NCBI GenBank assembly: GCA_902558435.1
Contig: CACEDU010000001.1
Coordinates: forward strand, 62,001 to 126,000
From: an uncultured Pelagibacteraceae bacterium
Lineage (GTDB): Bacteria > Pseudomonadota > Alphaproteobacteria > Pelagibacterales > Pelagibacteraceae
DNA length: 64,000 nucleotides
Direction of reading: 5' to 3'
Shown here: piece by piece, positions 1 to 8,916 of the stretch
Numbering within the stretch: the first letter of the stretch is position 1
Layout: each line of letters starts with the position of its first letter
The notes under the pieces: model-generated
Told to the model about the DNA's origin: nothing
The model's input: the letters and a program-made list of their open reading frames with translations, nothing else
The model's database searches: none
Translations under genes and position numbers: made by a program

Positions 1-192
1 TGTATGATAATTTGGAAACTCAAGAACGGTTGTTCTTGGAGAGTCTATTCCTTCATTTGTTCTATTTCTTCCACCTCTAATTAAAAATTTGCCTGAGTAT
101 TTTTCCGCAGCAGATGTAGCTTTTAGCGCATATTCTTTTAGTTTCTCCTCACTATTGATTTTTTCCCACATGCAAACAATGTAACCTTTCAT
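1..192 (-). CDS. DUF1330 family protein, 3' part beyond window
   Basis: The reverse strand is open from an ATG at 190-192 to the window edge, giving the first 64 residues of a protein that continues past position 1. A good ribosome binding site (AAGGAG) lies just upstream. The visible part aligns by eye with the neighbouring 100-residue protein (a G-(K/R)-x-(I/L)-(V/I)-R-G-G-R segment, then an EFP-(S/N)-Y segment), which is the layout of the small ferredoxin-like DUF1330 family. Biochemical function is unknown. The two genes are in the same direction 41 bases apart and look like a tandem duplicate pair. Confidence 0.7.
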   Translation of the reverse strand, partial: MKGYIVCMWEKINSEEKLKEYALKATSAAEKYSGKFLIRGGRNRTNEGIDSPRTTVLEFPNYHT

Positions 193-233
193 AATTCTCC
201 TTTTATATAATTATATCTTCAAAATTTACTTTA

Positions 234-536
234 TCAAATCTGTTCTTGATCTACTCCTTCAACAATGAACATAATTCTTTTAGTAGTGCCTTCAGCATAA
301 GACCAGGCAGATTTATAATCAGTTGACTCATGGCAGGAGATTGCATTATCATAACTTGGAAATTCCCAAATAACAGTTCGGACAATGTTTGTATCACTAA
401 ATGATTTTAATCTACCGCCTCTTACAATTGGTTTTCCCCCATAACTTTTTATTACAGGAATAGCTTTTTCTCCATATTTTTTTAGATTATCCTTGTTTGA
501 GATATCTAAGTATAGACTTATCCAATAAGTTTTCAT
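234..536 (-). CDS. DUF1330 family protein (100 aa)
   Basis: A complete 100-residue protein in the usual DUF1330 size range. It carries the family-like centre with a Gly-Gly, a VRGGR motif near residues 38-42 and a WEFPSYDNA segment near residues 72-80, then a C-terminal strand. DUF1330 proteins form a dimeric alpha/beta-barrel fold of the ferredoxin-like superfamily; no reaction has been established that I can name. It is the upstream member of a tandem pair with the partial gene at the window start. It diverges from the phosphoribosyltransferase gene at 580, with only 43 bases between the two start codons. Confidence 0.7.
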   Translation of the reverse strand: MKTYWISLYLDISNKDNLKKYGEKAIPVIKSYGGKPIVRGGRLKSFSDTNIVRTVIWEFPSYDNAISCHESTDYKSAWSYAEGTTKRIMFIVEGVDQEQI

Positions 537-579
537 ATTTATCCTTTTTTAATTTTTTTATTTATGATACCAAATTTCA

Positions 580-1104
580 ATGGCTGATAAATTAATTATT
601 ACTTATGAAGAATACAAAACCGCTGTTGAAAAACTTGCTCTAGAAATAGAAAAAAATTATAAGCCAACAGTTCTAGTTGGAATAATGAGAGGTGCGGCGC
701 CAATCATTGATATTTTGTCTAGAATTTTTAAATTACCAACAGCTTATGTTGTTATACAAAGTTACTCTGGCGATACTGTTCAAAATAAACAAGGAGAACT
801 TATCTTCGCCAGAGATATTAGCGCAATTGCAACTAATGAAAACTTTAAAAAAGTTTTGTTGGTAGACGATTTGTCTGATACAGGATTAACATTGAATAAA
901 AGTATAGATTGGTTGAAAGAATACGATCCAATTAAAAATCATATTAAAGAGATAAAGACGGCATGTCTATGGAAAAAAAAATCATCTTCTTTTACTCCTG
1001 ACTTTTGCCCAATTTTATTAAAAAATGATCCTTGGATAGTTCAACCATCAGAGTATTATGATGAAGTGGATATTGAAGCTTTAAAAAAAAAGCATTCTGA
1101 GTAA
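580..1104 (+). CDS. Purine-type phosphoribosyltransferase
   Basis: This 174-residue protein has the type I phosphoribosyltransferase fold. The PRPP-binding motif VLLVDDLSDTGLT is at about residues 92-104, and a GIMRGAAP loop at 34-41 fits the pyrophosphate-binding loop. Such enzymes (Gpt/Hpt-like) join a purine base to PRPP to make the nucleotide in the cytoplasm. The base specificity cannot be read from the sequence; xanthine, guanine or hypoxanthine are all possible. The gene converges on a BMP-family importer, a family that often carries purine nucleosides, so purine salvage is a reasonable inference. A shared terminator lies between them. Confidence 0.8.
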   Translation: MADKLIITYEEYKTAVEKLALEIEKNYKPTVLVGIMRGAAPIIDILSRIFKLPTAYVVIQSYSGDTVQNKQGELIFARDISAIATNENFKKVLLVDDLSDTGLTLNKSIDWLKEYDPIKNHIKEIKTACLWKKKSSSFTPDFCPILLKNDPWIVQPSEYYDEVDIEALKKKHSE

Positions 1105-1110
1105 AAAAAA

Positions 1111-1128
1111 GGCCAGACTAAGCTGGCC
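1111..1128. terminator. Bidirectional intrinsic terminator
   Basis: GGCCAG and CTGGCC form a perfect 6-base stem around a 6-base loop between two converging genes. On the reverse strand the stem is followed by eight T residues, so it is strongest as the terminator of the BMP transporter operon. On the forward strand it is followed by a weaker TTAAATTT tail. Confidence 0.85.
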
Positions 1129-1153
1129 TTAAATTTAAATTTAAAAAAAGAAA

Positions 1154-2218
1154 TTACTGCGGAATATCTCCTTCTACTCCTTTAACATAAACATTCATAC
1201 CAGCTAACATTCCGTCATCTGCCACTGAACCTTCAGCTACAAGTATATTTCCTTTTTGATCATAAATTGGACCAGTAAATGAATGGGTTTTTCCAGATGC
1301 TAAGTCTTTTTGAAGTTGTTCTACCTCTTTAACTAAATCACTTCCCATTGCTGAATTATATGGAGCCATAGCAACCATTCCCTCTTTTAATCCATGCCAA
1401 GTATCCTGTTGTTTCCATGTGCCATCTCTTGCAGCGATAGATCTTTCTACATAGTAAGGCGCCCAATCGTCAATAATAGACGTTAGAATTGATTTTGGCG
1501 CAAATCTTTGCATATCACTAGCTTGACCAAATGACCAAACTCCAGCCTTTTCTGCTACTTGAACAGGTGCAGTACTGTCTGTGTGTTGCATTATAACATC
1601 TGCTCCTTGATCAATTAAAGCTTGAGCAGCTTCTGACTCTTTACCTGGATCATACCAAGTAAATACCCAAACTATTTTTGTTTTAATATCAGGATTTACT
1701 TTTTGGGCAGCAAGTGTCATGGCATTAATTCCTCTTATAACTTCAGGAATTGGGAAAGAGGCAATATATCCAATAACATTTGTTTTTGTCATCTTTCCTG
1801 CCATATGGCCTAATAAAGTTCTTCCTTCATAAAATCTTGCAGAATACGTGGATACATTTGAGTGTTCTCTTTTGTATCCAGTCGCATGCTCAAATTTTAC
1901 GTTTGGAAAATCTTTAGCAACTTTGTTTGTTGGATCCATATACCCAAAGCTTGTAGTAAAAATTAGATCATGTCCAGATTGTGCTAACTGTCTTATAACT
2001 CTTTCTGCATCCGCACCCTCTGGTACACTTTCCACATAAGTAGTTTTTATTCCAGCTGCCTCTACTGCTTTTCTTCCCTCGTCATGTTGGTATGTCCATC
2101 CATGATCCCCAGTAGGTCCAACATAAACAAAACCAACTTTAAAATCTGCATTAGCTTGTCCGCTTACGCCAAGAAAAAACAATACAGAAATTATATATCT
2201 TAAAAAGTTTTTATACAT
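1154..2218 (-). CDS. BMP-family ABC transporter substrate-binding protein
   Basis: A 354-residue exported protein with an N-terminal signal peptide (hydrophobic core at about 8-19, likely cleavage after ANA near residue 24). The mature start contains VGFVYVGPTGDHGWTYQHD, characteristic of the basic membrane protein (BMP/Med/PnrA) family of periplasmic binding proteins, which mostly bind purine nucleosides. It is the last gene of an importer operon whose ATPase and two permeases lie upstream (4294-5793, 3228-4301, 2306-3238). An 87-base gap separates it from the permease gene, enough for its own promoter and consistent with higher expression of the binding protein. Substrate is inferred only from the family. 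Confidence 0.88.
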   Translation of the reverse strand: MYKNFLRYIISVLFFLGVSGQANADFKVGFVYVGPTGDHGWTYQHDEGRKAVEAAGIKTTYVESVPEGADAERVIRQLAQSGHDLIFTTSFGYMDPTNKVAKDFPNVKFEHATGYKREHSNVSTYSARFYEGRTLLGHMAGKMTKTNVIGYIASFPIPEVIRGINAMTLAAQKVNPDIKTKIVWVFTWYDPGKESEAAQALIDQGADVIMQHTDSTAPVQVAEKAGVWSFGQASDMQRFAPKSILTSIIDDWAPYYVERSIAARDGTWKQQDTWHGLKEGMVAMAPYNSAMGSDLVKEVEQLQKDLASGKTHSFTGPIYDQKGNILVAEGSVADDGMLAGMNVYVKGVEGDIPQ

Positions 2219-2305
2219 TTGATTCCCCTTTAAATTTAATTTTGTGATACTACAAACTAATCAAGATTCTAATAAAAAAAAATATTTATTTTGGAATAGC
2301 TAACA

Positions 2306-3238
2306 TCACTTTTCCTTATAGAAGATTTGTCCCAAGGATGTTGGTGTGTTTAGTTTTATTTTTCTACTGTCACGAGAAATTACAACTAAAACTATTATCG
2401 TCATGATGTAGGGTAATGCACTTAATAATTGAACTGGAATTCTTAAACCTACAGCTTGCATATGTAATTGCGAAATTGTTATTCCTCCAAATATTAACGC
2501 TCCTATTAAAACTTTTATAGGGCTCCATGTTGCAAAAACTACCAATGCGAGTGCAATCCAACCTCTTCCTCCAGTCATATTTTCAATCCATTGAGGAGTG
2601 TAAATTAATGAAAGATAAGCACCTGCTAATCCACACATTGCTCCACCATAAAGAATACAACTATATCTTACTAAAATTACATTAATTCCCTGGTTAGATG
2701 CTGATGTTGGTGAGTCTCCTACAGCTCTGATTATCAATCCAATTTTTGTTTTTTTCAGAAAATAATTTGTCAAAAAGGGCAATAAAAATGCAAAATATAA
2801 TATAACTGAATGTCCAAATAAAATTGGTCCTAAAAAAGGAATATTTTCTTTAAGATTAACAAATAACAAGGGAAATTCTTTGCCTGGTATTCCAACAAAA
2901 TTCTTTCCTATCATTGCTGACATCCCAATACCAAAAATTGTTAATGCAAGTCCGGTAGCAACATGGTTTGTGAGAAGCGATTGAGTAAGTACCCCAAAAA
3001 TAATAGAGATAATTAGACCAGAAGTCATTGAGCCAATCACAGCTAAAAATAAGTTGTCTGATATAACCATTAATGCAAATCCTGAAATTGCTCCAATGAT
3101 CATCATTCCTTCCACTCCAAGATTTAAAACACCAGATCTTTCAGTTATTAATTCTCCAGATGCAGCAAGTATTAATGGGACTGATGACGCCATAATTGCA
3201 CCAATCAATATACCGATGAAATTTAAATCAAAGCTCAT
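2306..3238 (-). CDS. ABC transporter permease (YufQ/PnrD-like)
   Basis: A 310-residue polytopic membrane protein of the branched-chain/BMP-type permease family. The segment LITERSGVLNLGVEGMMIIG near residues 29-48 is typical of this class (the same signature occurs in RbsC and YufQ-type permeases), and several further hydrophobic helices follow. It should be one half of the membrane channel of the BMP importer. Its start overlaps the end of the other permease gene by 11 bases, indicating translational coupling in one operon. Confidence 0.88.
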   Translation of the reverse strand: MSFDLNFIGILIGAIMASSVPLILAASGELITERSGVLNLGVEGMMIIGAISGFALMVISDNLFLAVIGSMTSGLIISIIFGVLTQSLLTNHVATGLALTIFGIGMSAMIGKNFVGIPGKEFPLLFVNLKENIPFLGPILFGHSVILYFAFLLPFLTNYFLKKTKIGLIIRAVGDSPTSASNQGINVILVRYSCILYGGAMCGLAGAYLSLIYTPQWIENMTGGRGWIALALVVFATWSPIKVLIGALIFGGITISQLHMQAVGLRIPVQLLSALPYIMTIIVLVVISRDSRKIKLNTPTSLGQIFYKEK

Positions 3239-4301
3239 TTTTTTTTAAACCTAAAAATTTTATTTTAAAAAATAGCAAGTAATCAGATCCTAGAAGAAAG
3301 AATAAAATCATCCCTTGAAAAACTTGACCTGTATATTTGGGCACTTGTAAAAAAATCTGTGCTGTTTCTGCACCTAAATAAGTTAGAGCAACAATCAGTG
3401 AAGCAAATATAATTCCAACTGGATTTAACCTTCCTAAGAAAGCAACAATTATTGCTGTGAAACCATAGTCTGGTGAAATATTTCTATGTAACTGACCTAT
3501 GGGTCCAGTTATTTCCCCAACACCTGCAAGACCTGCACATGCTCCACTGATCATAAAAACTATAATGATCATAGTCTTTCCTTTGTAGCCTGCATATTTC
3601 GCAGTCTTCAAACTTAAACCTGAAACTTTAATCTGAAATCCCAAATATGTTTTGTATAAAATCAGCCAACTCAAGAATACAGTTATTAAAGTGATAAAAA
3701 TTCCTGCATGGATTCTCAAACCATCAAATAAAGTAGGCATCCTAGCAGACTCACTAAATTGTCTGGTCTCAGGAAAGTTAAAACCCTCAGGATTACTCCA
3801 TGGACCAACCACTAAGTAATCCAATAACAATTTAGCTACATAAACGAGCATTAAGCTGACTAAAATTTCATTTGTATTAAAATAAGTTTTCAAAACTGCA
3901 GGGATCATTGCAAATATCATTCCTCCAATTGCGCCAGCTAAAATAATTATTGGCAAAACATAAAAACCATCATGACCATAAAATAATAAAGCAACACCAC
4001 CACCTACAATTCCCCCAAAAATGAGTTGTCCTTCGGCGCCAATGTTCCAGTTATTACTTTTAAAACAAAAAGATAAACCAATTGCTATTAAGCAAAGTGG
4101 TGTTGCTTTTACCAAAAGCTCGCTAAAGCCATATAAGTCAGAAATAGGAGTTATAAAAAAAAATTTTAAAGCTTCCAAAGGATTAAAACCCAATACAAAA
4201 AAAATAATTCCCCCACCAAATAAAGTAAGAAAAATAGCTAAAATTGGTGTTAAAAAGTAAATTGAGGGCGAAACATCATTACGTTTTTCAATTTTAATCA
4301 A
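3228..4301 (-). CDS. ABC transporter permease (YufP/PnrC-like)
   Basis: A 357-residue multi-pass membrane protein whose central part contains the permease-class segment GLSFCFKSNNWNIGAEGQL near residues 75-93 and a later GxAGxGEITG loop. It pairs with the downstream permease (2306-3238) to form a heterodimeric channel. The ATPase gene upstream overlaps its start by 8 bases. Length and order match YufP-type proteins of BMP importers. Confidence 0.88.
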   Translation of the reverse strand: MIKIEKRNDVSPSIYFLTPILAIFLTLFGGGIIFFVLGFNPLEALKFFFITPISDLYGFSELLVKATPLCLIAIGLSFCFKSNNWNIGAEGQLIFGGIVGGGVALLFYGHDGFYVLPIIILAGAIGGMIFAMIPAVLKTYFNTNEILVSLMLVYVAKLLLDYLVVGPWSNPEGFNFPETRQFSESARMPTLFDGLRIHAGIFITLITVFLSWLILYKTYLGFQIKVSGLSLKTAKYAGYKGKTMIIIVFMISGACAGLAGVGEITGPIGQLHRNISPDYGFTAIIVAFLGRLNPVGIIFASLIVALTYLGAETAQIFLQVPKYTGQVFQGMILFFLLGSDYLLFFKIKFLGLKKNEL

Positions 4302-5793
4302 TTGAACCTCCTCCCATTAAAATTCCTAATTTTTCAGGAGTAACTTCATTTACATCCATGATTTTGGATAATTTACCTTTGTAAATTACACATATCCTAT
4401 CGCTTAATTTTAAAAGTTCGTCGTTATCTGTAGAAATTAATATAGAGGATTTACCTTGTTCATTGATATTTATAAGAGTTTCATGAATATAATTGATAGC
4501 ACCGACATCAAGCCCCCAAGTTGGATTGAAGCAAACTAGGAGTTCTGGAGAAGTAATCAATTCTCTTCCTATAATTAACTTTTGAAGATTTCCTCCAGAT
4601 AAAAATTGACTTTTCATCTCAACATTATCAGTATTTACAGAAAAATTTGAGAGTATTTTCTTTGAGTGTTCTTTAATTTTTTTTTCGTTAACTAATCCTT
4701 TTTCAAAAAAGTTTGAAGATTTAAAATTGTTTAATGCAACATTTTCATAAATTTTTAATTCTGGAACAGCAGCTTGGGAAATACGATCTTCAGGTGAAAA
4801 AGCCATAAGGTATTCTCTTCTTTCTCTTGGATTTAGTTTACTTATTTCTTTGTCTCTAAATTTTATAGATGTGTAATCAGTAATTATTTCTCCACTTAAA
4901 ATTTGAAACAATTCACTTTGTCCATTTCCTGAAATCCCCGCAATTCCTAAACATTCTCCTTTTTTTAGTGAAAAATTTAAATTAATTAAGTTTGTTTCGT
5001 AAGGGTCGTCACTACTAAAATTTAAATTTGAGATTTTTAAAATTTCATCTTTATATTTGAAATTATTAATTTTTTTTTTTATAGTACTTAAATTTTCTCC
5101 AACCATCTTATTAGCTAAAGTCTCAATTTTTTCTTCTTTTGTTTTGCTTACAGAGACTATTTTACCTTTTCTCATTACTGCTACTTCGTCGCAAATTGAA
5201 AGTACTTCTTTTAATTTATGAGTAATGTAAATTATTAATATCCCCTCATCTGAAAACTGTTTTAATGATACAAATAGATCTTCTGTTTCTTGTTCAGTTA
5301 AAACTGAAGTGGGTTCGTCCATTATCAATACTTTTGGATTTCTGATTAAACATCTAATAATTTCCACTTTTTGTTTTTGACCAGCTGACAAGTTTAAAAC
5401 TGGAATATCTAAATCAATTTTAAAATTATATTTTTTTAAGATATTATTAACTGATAGTCTTAGGTCCTCATTTCTTTTATCGCTATCAATACTCAAGTTT
5501 TCAAATACAGATAATGTTTCGAATAAATTGAAATGTTGGAATACCATTCCGATATTATTTTTTTTAGCATCTAATGGAGAGTTTAGCTTAATACTCTTAT
5601 CATTTAAAAAAACTTCACCTTTATCAGGTCTTACGACTCCAGATAAAATTTTAACTAGAGTTGACTTACCTGCACCATTTTCTCCTAACAAGGCATATAT
5701 TTTTCCGCTTCCAAACTCTAATGAAATTTCATCGTTAGCAACACAGCTTGGATATATTTTTGAAATTTCTGATACCCTAAGTTTTGTGTTCAT
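4294..5793 (-). CDS. ABC transporter ATP-binding protein with two ATPase domains
   Basis: A 499-residue cytoplasmic ATPase with two fused ABC domains, as in the sugar/nucleoside class (RbsA, YufO). Domain 1 has a full Walker A (GENGAGKST, 37-45), signature LSAGQKQ and Walker B LIMDEPTS. Domain 2 has the expected degenerate Walker A (GISGNGQSE) and the signature LSGGNLQK, with the Walker B acidic residue replaced (CFNPTWGLD), which is normal for the inactive second site of this class. It is the first gene of the four-gene importer operon; a 139-base intergenic region before the divergent lipoprotein gene must hold the operon promoter. Confidence 0.9.
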   Translation of the reverse strand: MNTKLRVSEISKIYPSCVANDEISLEFGSGKIYALLGENGAGKSTLVKILSGVVRPDKGEVFLNDKSIKLNSPLDAKKNNIGMVFQHFNLFETLSVFENLSIDSDKRNEDLRLSVNNILKKYNFKIDLDIPVLNLSAGQKQKVEIIRCLIRNPKVLIMDEPTSVLTEQETEDLFVSLKQFSDEGILIIYITHKLKEVLSICDEVAVMRKGKIVSVSKTKEEKIETLANKMVGENLSTIKKKINNFKYKDEILKISNLNFSSDDPYETNLINLNFSLKKGECLGIAGISGNGQSELFQILSGEIITDYTSIKFRDKEISKLNPRERREYLMAFSPEDRISQAAVPELKIYENVALNNFKSSNFFEKGLVNEKKIKEHSKKILSNFSVNTDNVEMKSQFLSGGNLQKLIIGRELITSPELLVCFNPTWGLDVGAINYIHETLININEQGKSSILISTDNDELLKLSDRICVIYKGKLSKIMDVNEVTPEKLGILMGGGSID

Positions 5794-5932
5794 AAGAATC
5801 TTGTTGTTAATTATAAAAATAATGAATTAAGCTAAATAAATACAACAAATAAATCGATTTTTGATAGAAAACTTATAATTTATTCAACTTTTAAGTTAAT
5901 CTTTCGACACATTTAAGTAATATATATAAATA

Positions 5933-6235
5933 ATGAAATTTAGATTCTTAGTTACATTAATATCAATCCTCCTTTTAGCAACTGCATGTCAAACCATCAA
6001 AAATAAAACTGATGAAGTAGCCGAAAAAGAAAATAAAAAATATGGATTATTTGTTGGTGAAGATGTTAATAAGATGAAATTAGAATTAGGAGCGCCTACT
6101 GAAGATATTATTAACAGCACAGGTAATGAAGTTTTAATTTATAAAACTAAAAAGTATGGTATGCCCTGTGAGAGAAGGTTTGAGGTAAATACTAGTGGGA
6201 CTATTATAGCTTTTAGTTCTAGTGGTTGCTTTTAA
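5933..6235 (+). CDS. Small predicted lipoprotein, BamE/SmpA-like layout
   Basis: A 100-residue protein with a lipoprotein signal peptide: a hydrophobic stretch to residue 18 and Cys19 in an A-T-A-C lipobox. The mature part has a charged linker and then a compact domain with a V-x(7)-LGAP segment, an ELxxxLGxP-type feature shared with BamE/SmpA-like small lipoproteins, and a Cys pair (about residues 82 and 99). This resemblance is weak and based on pattern only. It is a single gene, divergent from the BMP importer and convergent with the small heat-shock gene, and ends at a strong hairpin. Confidence 0.7.
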   Translation: MKFRFLVTLISILLLATACQTIKNKTDEVAEKENKKYGLFVGEDVNKMKLELGAPTEDIINSTGNEVLIYKTKKYGMPCERRFEVNTSGTIIAFSSSGCF

Positions 6236-6236
6236 A

Positions 6237-6258
6237 CTTGTGGGGCGAACCCCACAAG
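6237..6258. terminator. Hairpin terminator between converging genes
   Basis: CTTGTGGGG and CCCCACAAG form a perfect 9-base stem closed by a 4-base CGAA loop (TTCG on the reverse strand, a very stable tetraloop). It begins two bases after the lipoprotein stop and lies 15 bases beyond the Hsp20 stop. Neither side has a long T run, so it may work partly as a 3'-end stabiliser. Confidence 0.75.
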
Positions 6259-6273
6259 CAAGGTTGTAATTAT

Positions 6274-6720
6274 TTACTTAATATCAATAAATCTTTTTTT
6301 CTTATGATCCGGTAAAATTCTTTCACAAGCAATTGTCAAAAGACCATCCTTAAGTTCAGCACCATTTACTTTAACATCATCTGCGATTGTAAATGATCTC
6401 GCGAATTGTCTTTGTGAAATTCCTTTATGAATTATTTCACCATCTTCATTTTTATCTTCTGACTTATTAAAATGTTTTGTTCTTACAGTTAATAAATTAT
6501 CCTCAAACTCCACTTCAACATCATTTTTGTTAAAACCAGCCAGTGCAACTTCAATAGAGTAGTTGTCTTTCCCGGTCTTTCTAATATTATATGGTGGATA
6601 ATTTGATTGCATCGTGATTCCACCGTTACCAAGCATATTTTCAAATTGGTCAAACATGTCGTCAAAACCAATTGAAAACGGTCTTAGTGAGTTAAAGATT
6701 GATAGGTCCTTACTTGTCAT
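6274..6720 (-). CDS. Small heat-shock protein, Hsp20/IbpA family
   Basis: A 148-residue alpha-crystallin family chaperone. After an N-terminal arm with FDDMFDQFENML, the crystallin domain spans about residues 40-130 (YSIEVALAGFNKNDVEVE, then the long beta-sandwich ending with an ADDVKVNGAELKDGLLTI segment, the family's conserved A-x-x-x-NGxL-type hairpin). Such proteins bind unfolding proteins in the cytoplasm without ATP. The start is supported by an AAGGAG site 8 bases upstream. The leader holds a candidate heat-responsive hairpin (6729-6779), so translation may be temperature-controlled. Confidence 0.93.
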   Translation of the reverse strand: MTSKDLSIFNSLRPFSIGFDDMFDQFENMLGNGGITMQSNYPPYNIRKTGKDNYSIEVALAGFNKNDVEVEFEDNLLTVRTKHFNKSEDKNEDGEIIHKGISQRQFARSFTIADDVKVNGAELKDGLLTIACERILPDHKKKRFIDIK

Positions 6721-6728
6721 TATATTTA

Positions 6729-6779
6729 CTCCTTTTGTTAAGCAAGTTAATTTATGTAAGCCCCATTAGGCAACTTACA
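6729..6779 (-). promoter_or_regulatory. Candidate ROSE-like RNA thermometer in the Hsp20 leader
   Basis: On the reverse strand the Shine-Dalgarno AAGGAG (6729-6734) can pair with UUGCUU (6740-6745) across a 5-base loop. The pairing includes a central G-G opposition, the hallmark of ROSE thermometers, where a UYGCU motif masks the ribosome site. A second hairpin just upstream pairs TGTAAG with CTTACA (6755-6760 with 6774-6779). The element is shorter than classical ROSE leaders. Sequence pattern seen directly; temperature control is inferred from the gene family. Confidence 0.5.
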
Positions 6780-6823
6780 GATTATATGTGGTAATGAATC
6801 CTAAAAATTCAATGGGTAATTTA

Positions 6824-8899
6824 CTAAATTTTTTTGGCAATTTTTAATGCAAAAGCATAATCAAGGGCTATTTCTTCAATTGCGCCATCTCTTCCTGATT
6901 TTCCTCCATGGCCCGCATTCATTTCAGTTTTTAACAATAGCAAATTATTGTCCGTTTTATAATCTCTTAGTTTTGCAGTAAATTTTGCTGGCTCATCAAA
7001 AAGTACTCTATTATCACTAAGACTTGTTGTGATTAAAATATGTGGATAATCCATTTTTTTTATGTTGTTGTATGGAGCATACGAATAAATATAGTCAAAA
7101 TGATCTTTGTTATCTTTGGCATTTCCAAATTCATCAAATTCTCCAACAGTTAAAGGTAACGAATGGTCAAGGTTGGTTGTTAAAGAATCTACAAATGGCA
7201 CAGCCATAATTAGACCTAAAAATAGTTCTGGAGCTTGATTTACAACAGCTCCCATTAATAATCCTCCTGCAGAACCACCCATACCTATAATTTTACCTTT
7301 AGATGTATATTTTCTATCAACCAAATATTTCCCAACGGCAATATAATCTTCAAAAGTATTTTTTTTATTTAAGAGTTTTCCTTCTTTCCACCATTTCATT
7401 CCTCTCTCCATTCCTCCTCTGATATGAGCCGTTGCCCAAATTATATTTCTATTTATTAAACTTAGTCTAGTAGAGGAAAATCCCGGAGACATTGAATTTC
7501 CATATGAACCATAACCGTATAGCAAAAGATTTGAAGAACCATCCAAAACAGTATTTTTATGTCTAGTTATTGTTATAGGAACCATTCTTCCATCATGTGA
7601 AGGGCACTCCAAACGTTCTACAATATAATTATCTGGATTGTGTCCAGATGGAATTTCCTGTTCTTTAATTAGTTTTTTAACTTTTGATTTTAAATTGTAT
7701 AAAAAAGTCTTTCCTGGTGTTTTAGGGGAGGAATAAGATAAATATACTTTATCTGTATTTTTATCTTTTTGAATTAGAGAGATGCTTGGAACTATTACCC
7801 TTTCATTACTAAACGTAATTTCTTCCTCATTGTTAGATTTGGGATCTCTTAAAATAATTTTTCCAAGTGCGTTCGAGGTTTCTGATCTTATTATCCAATT
7901 ATTTAAAAATACTAAGCCTCCAATTAATACTTCATCCTTAGCTTTAATAAATGGCTCCCATTTTTTTTCAACTAAATTGTTACATCTATCAATTTTAAAA
8001 TCTTCAGCATTTTCATTAGTATGTTTATAAAAATAATTTCCCCATGAATTTACCGAGTAAATTATACCTCTTTGTCTTTTTTGTATTAATTGAGGATTGG
8101 GAATATTTTCGTCTACTTTAAAAAAATACTGTTCTGAAGTATTATGATCAGAACTTGAAATCATAAAATATTTTTCATCTGAAGTTAGACCAATACCTAC
8201 AGTAAAAGCCTCACTTTTTTCCTCAAAAACTAACAAATCCTCTTTTACTGGTGTTCCAATTTTATGTCTGTAAATAGTTCTAGGTCTATGATGTTTATCT
8301 AATTTTGAATAAAAAATATATTTATCATCCAAACTAAACTCTATACTACCACTAGTTTCCTCAATTTTTTCAGTAACTAATTTTCCTGATTTTATGTCCC
8401 TTATATAAATTGTGTAGTACTCAGACCCTTTTAAATCTAGAGAGTAACCAAGATATTTATCATTAAAACTTACTTCTAGATCTCCCAAGCCAAAGTATTC
8501 TGTTTTGAGTTTTTCTTTCTCTAGATCTCCATTCCAAATTTCCTCAACTTTTTCTTCACCAATTTTTCTTCTTAATTTAATTGAGTAATTTCCTTTTGTT
8601 GTAGTTTTAGTCCAATATTCATAATTTTTATCTTTAAAGGGCAATGACTCATCATCCAATTTAATTCTAGCTTTTATTTCATCAAAAAGTTTCTTTTGAA
8701 TATGTTTTGTATCTTTCATTTGATGAGCAAAATACTCATTTTCATCTTCCAAATATTTTCTGACTCTAGGTAGAAGTTTTGAGCTATCTTTTAAAACTTC
8801 TAAAATATTTGATTGATGTATCCAGCTATAATCATCTGTCCAACTCTTGTTGTGACAAGATTTTATTTCTGGTTTCTTTTCAAGCTGTGGTAACTTCAT
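6824..8899 (-). CDS. ptrB: Oligopeptidase B (S9A serine peptidase)
   Basis: A 691-residue cytoplasmic prolyl-oligopeptidase-family enzyme that cleaves short peptides after basic residues. An N-terminal beta-propeller is followed by the alpha/beta-hydrolase domain. The catalytic triad is visible: Ser543 in GGSAGG, Asp629 in SLSDNRV and His664 in NAGHGG; the spacings (86 and 35) match E. coli oligopeptidase B. The N-terminus shows the family's DDYSWIHQSN and DENEYFAHQM segments. It is a single gene, divergent from the J-domain protein at 8917 with 17 bases between starts. Confidence 0.93.
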   Translation of the reverse strand: MKLPQLEKKPEIKSCHNKSWTDDYSWIHQSNILEVLKDSSKLLPRVRKYLEDENEYFAHQMKDTKHIQKKLFDEIKARIKLDDESLPFKDKNYEYWTKTTTKGNYSIKLRRKIGEEKVEEIWNGDLEKEKLKTEYFGLGDLEVSFNDKYLGYSLDLKGSEYYTIYIRDIKSGKLVTEKIEETSGSIEFSLDDKYIFYSKLDKHHRPRTIYRHKIGTPVKEDLLVFEEKSEAFTVGIGLTSDEKYFMISSSDHNTSEQYFFKVDENIPNPQLIQKRQRGIIYSVNSWGNYFYKHTNENAEDFKIDRCNNLVEKKWEPFIKAKDEVLIGGLVFLNNWIIRSETSNALGKIILRDPKSNNEEEITFSNERVIVPSISLIQKDKNTDKVYLSYSSPKTPGKTFLYNLKSKVKKLIKEQEIPSGHNPDNYIVERLECPSHDGRMVPITITRHKNTVLDGSSNLLLYGYGSYGNSMSPGFSSTRLSLINRNIIWATAHIRGGMERGMKWWKEGKLLNKKNTFEDYIAVGKYLVDRKYTSKGKIIGMGGSAGGLLMGAVVNQAPELFLGLIMAVPFVDSLTTNLDHSLPLTVGEFDEFGNAKDNKDHFDYIYSYAPYNNIKKMDYPHILITTSLSDNRVLFDEPAKFTAKLRDYKTDNNLLLLKTEMNAGHGGKSGRDGAIEEIALDYAFALKIAKKI

Positions 8900-8916
8900 G
8901 TTTAATTAATTAATAT

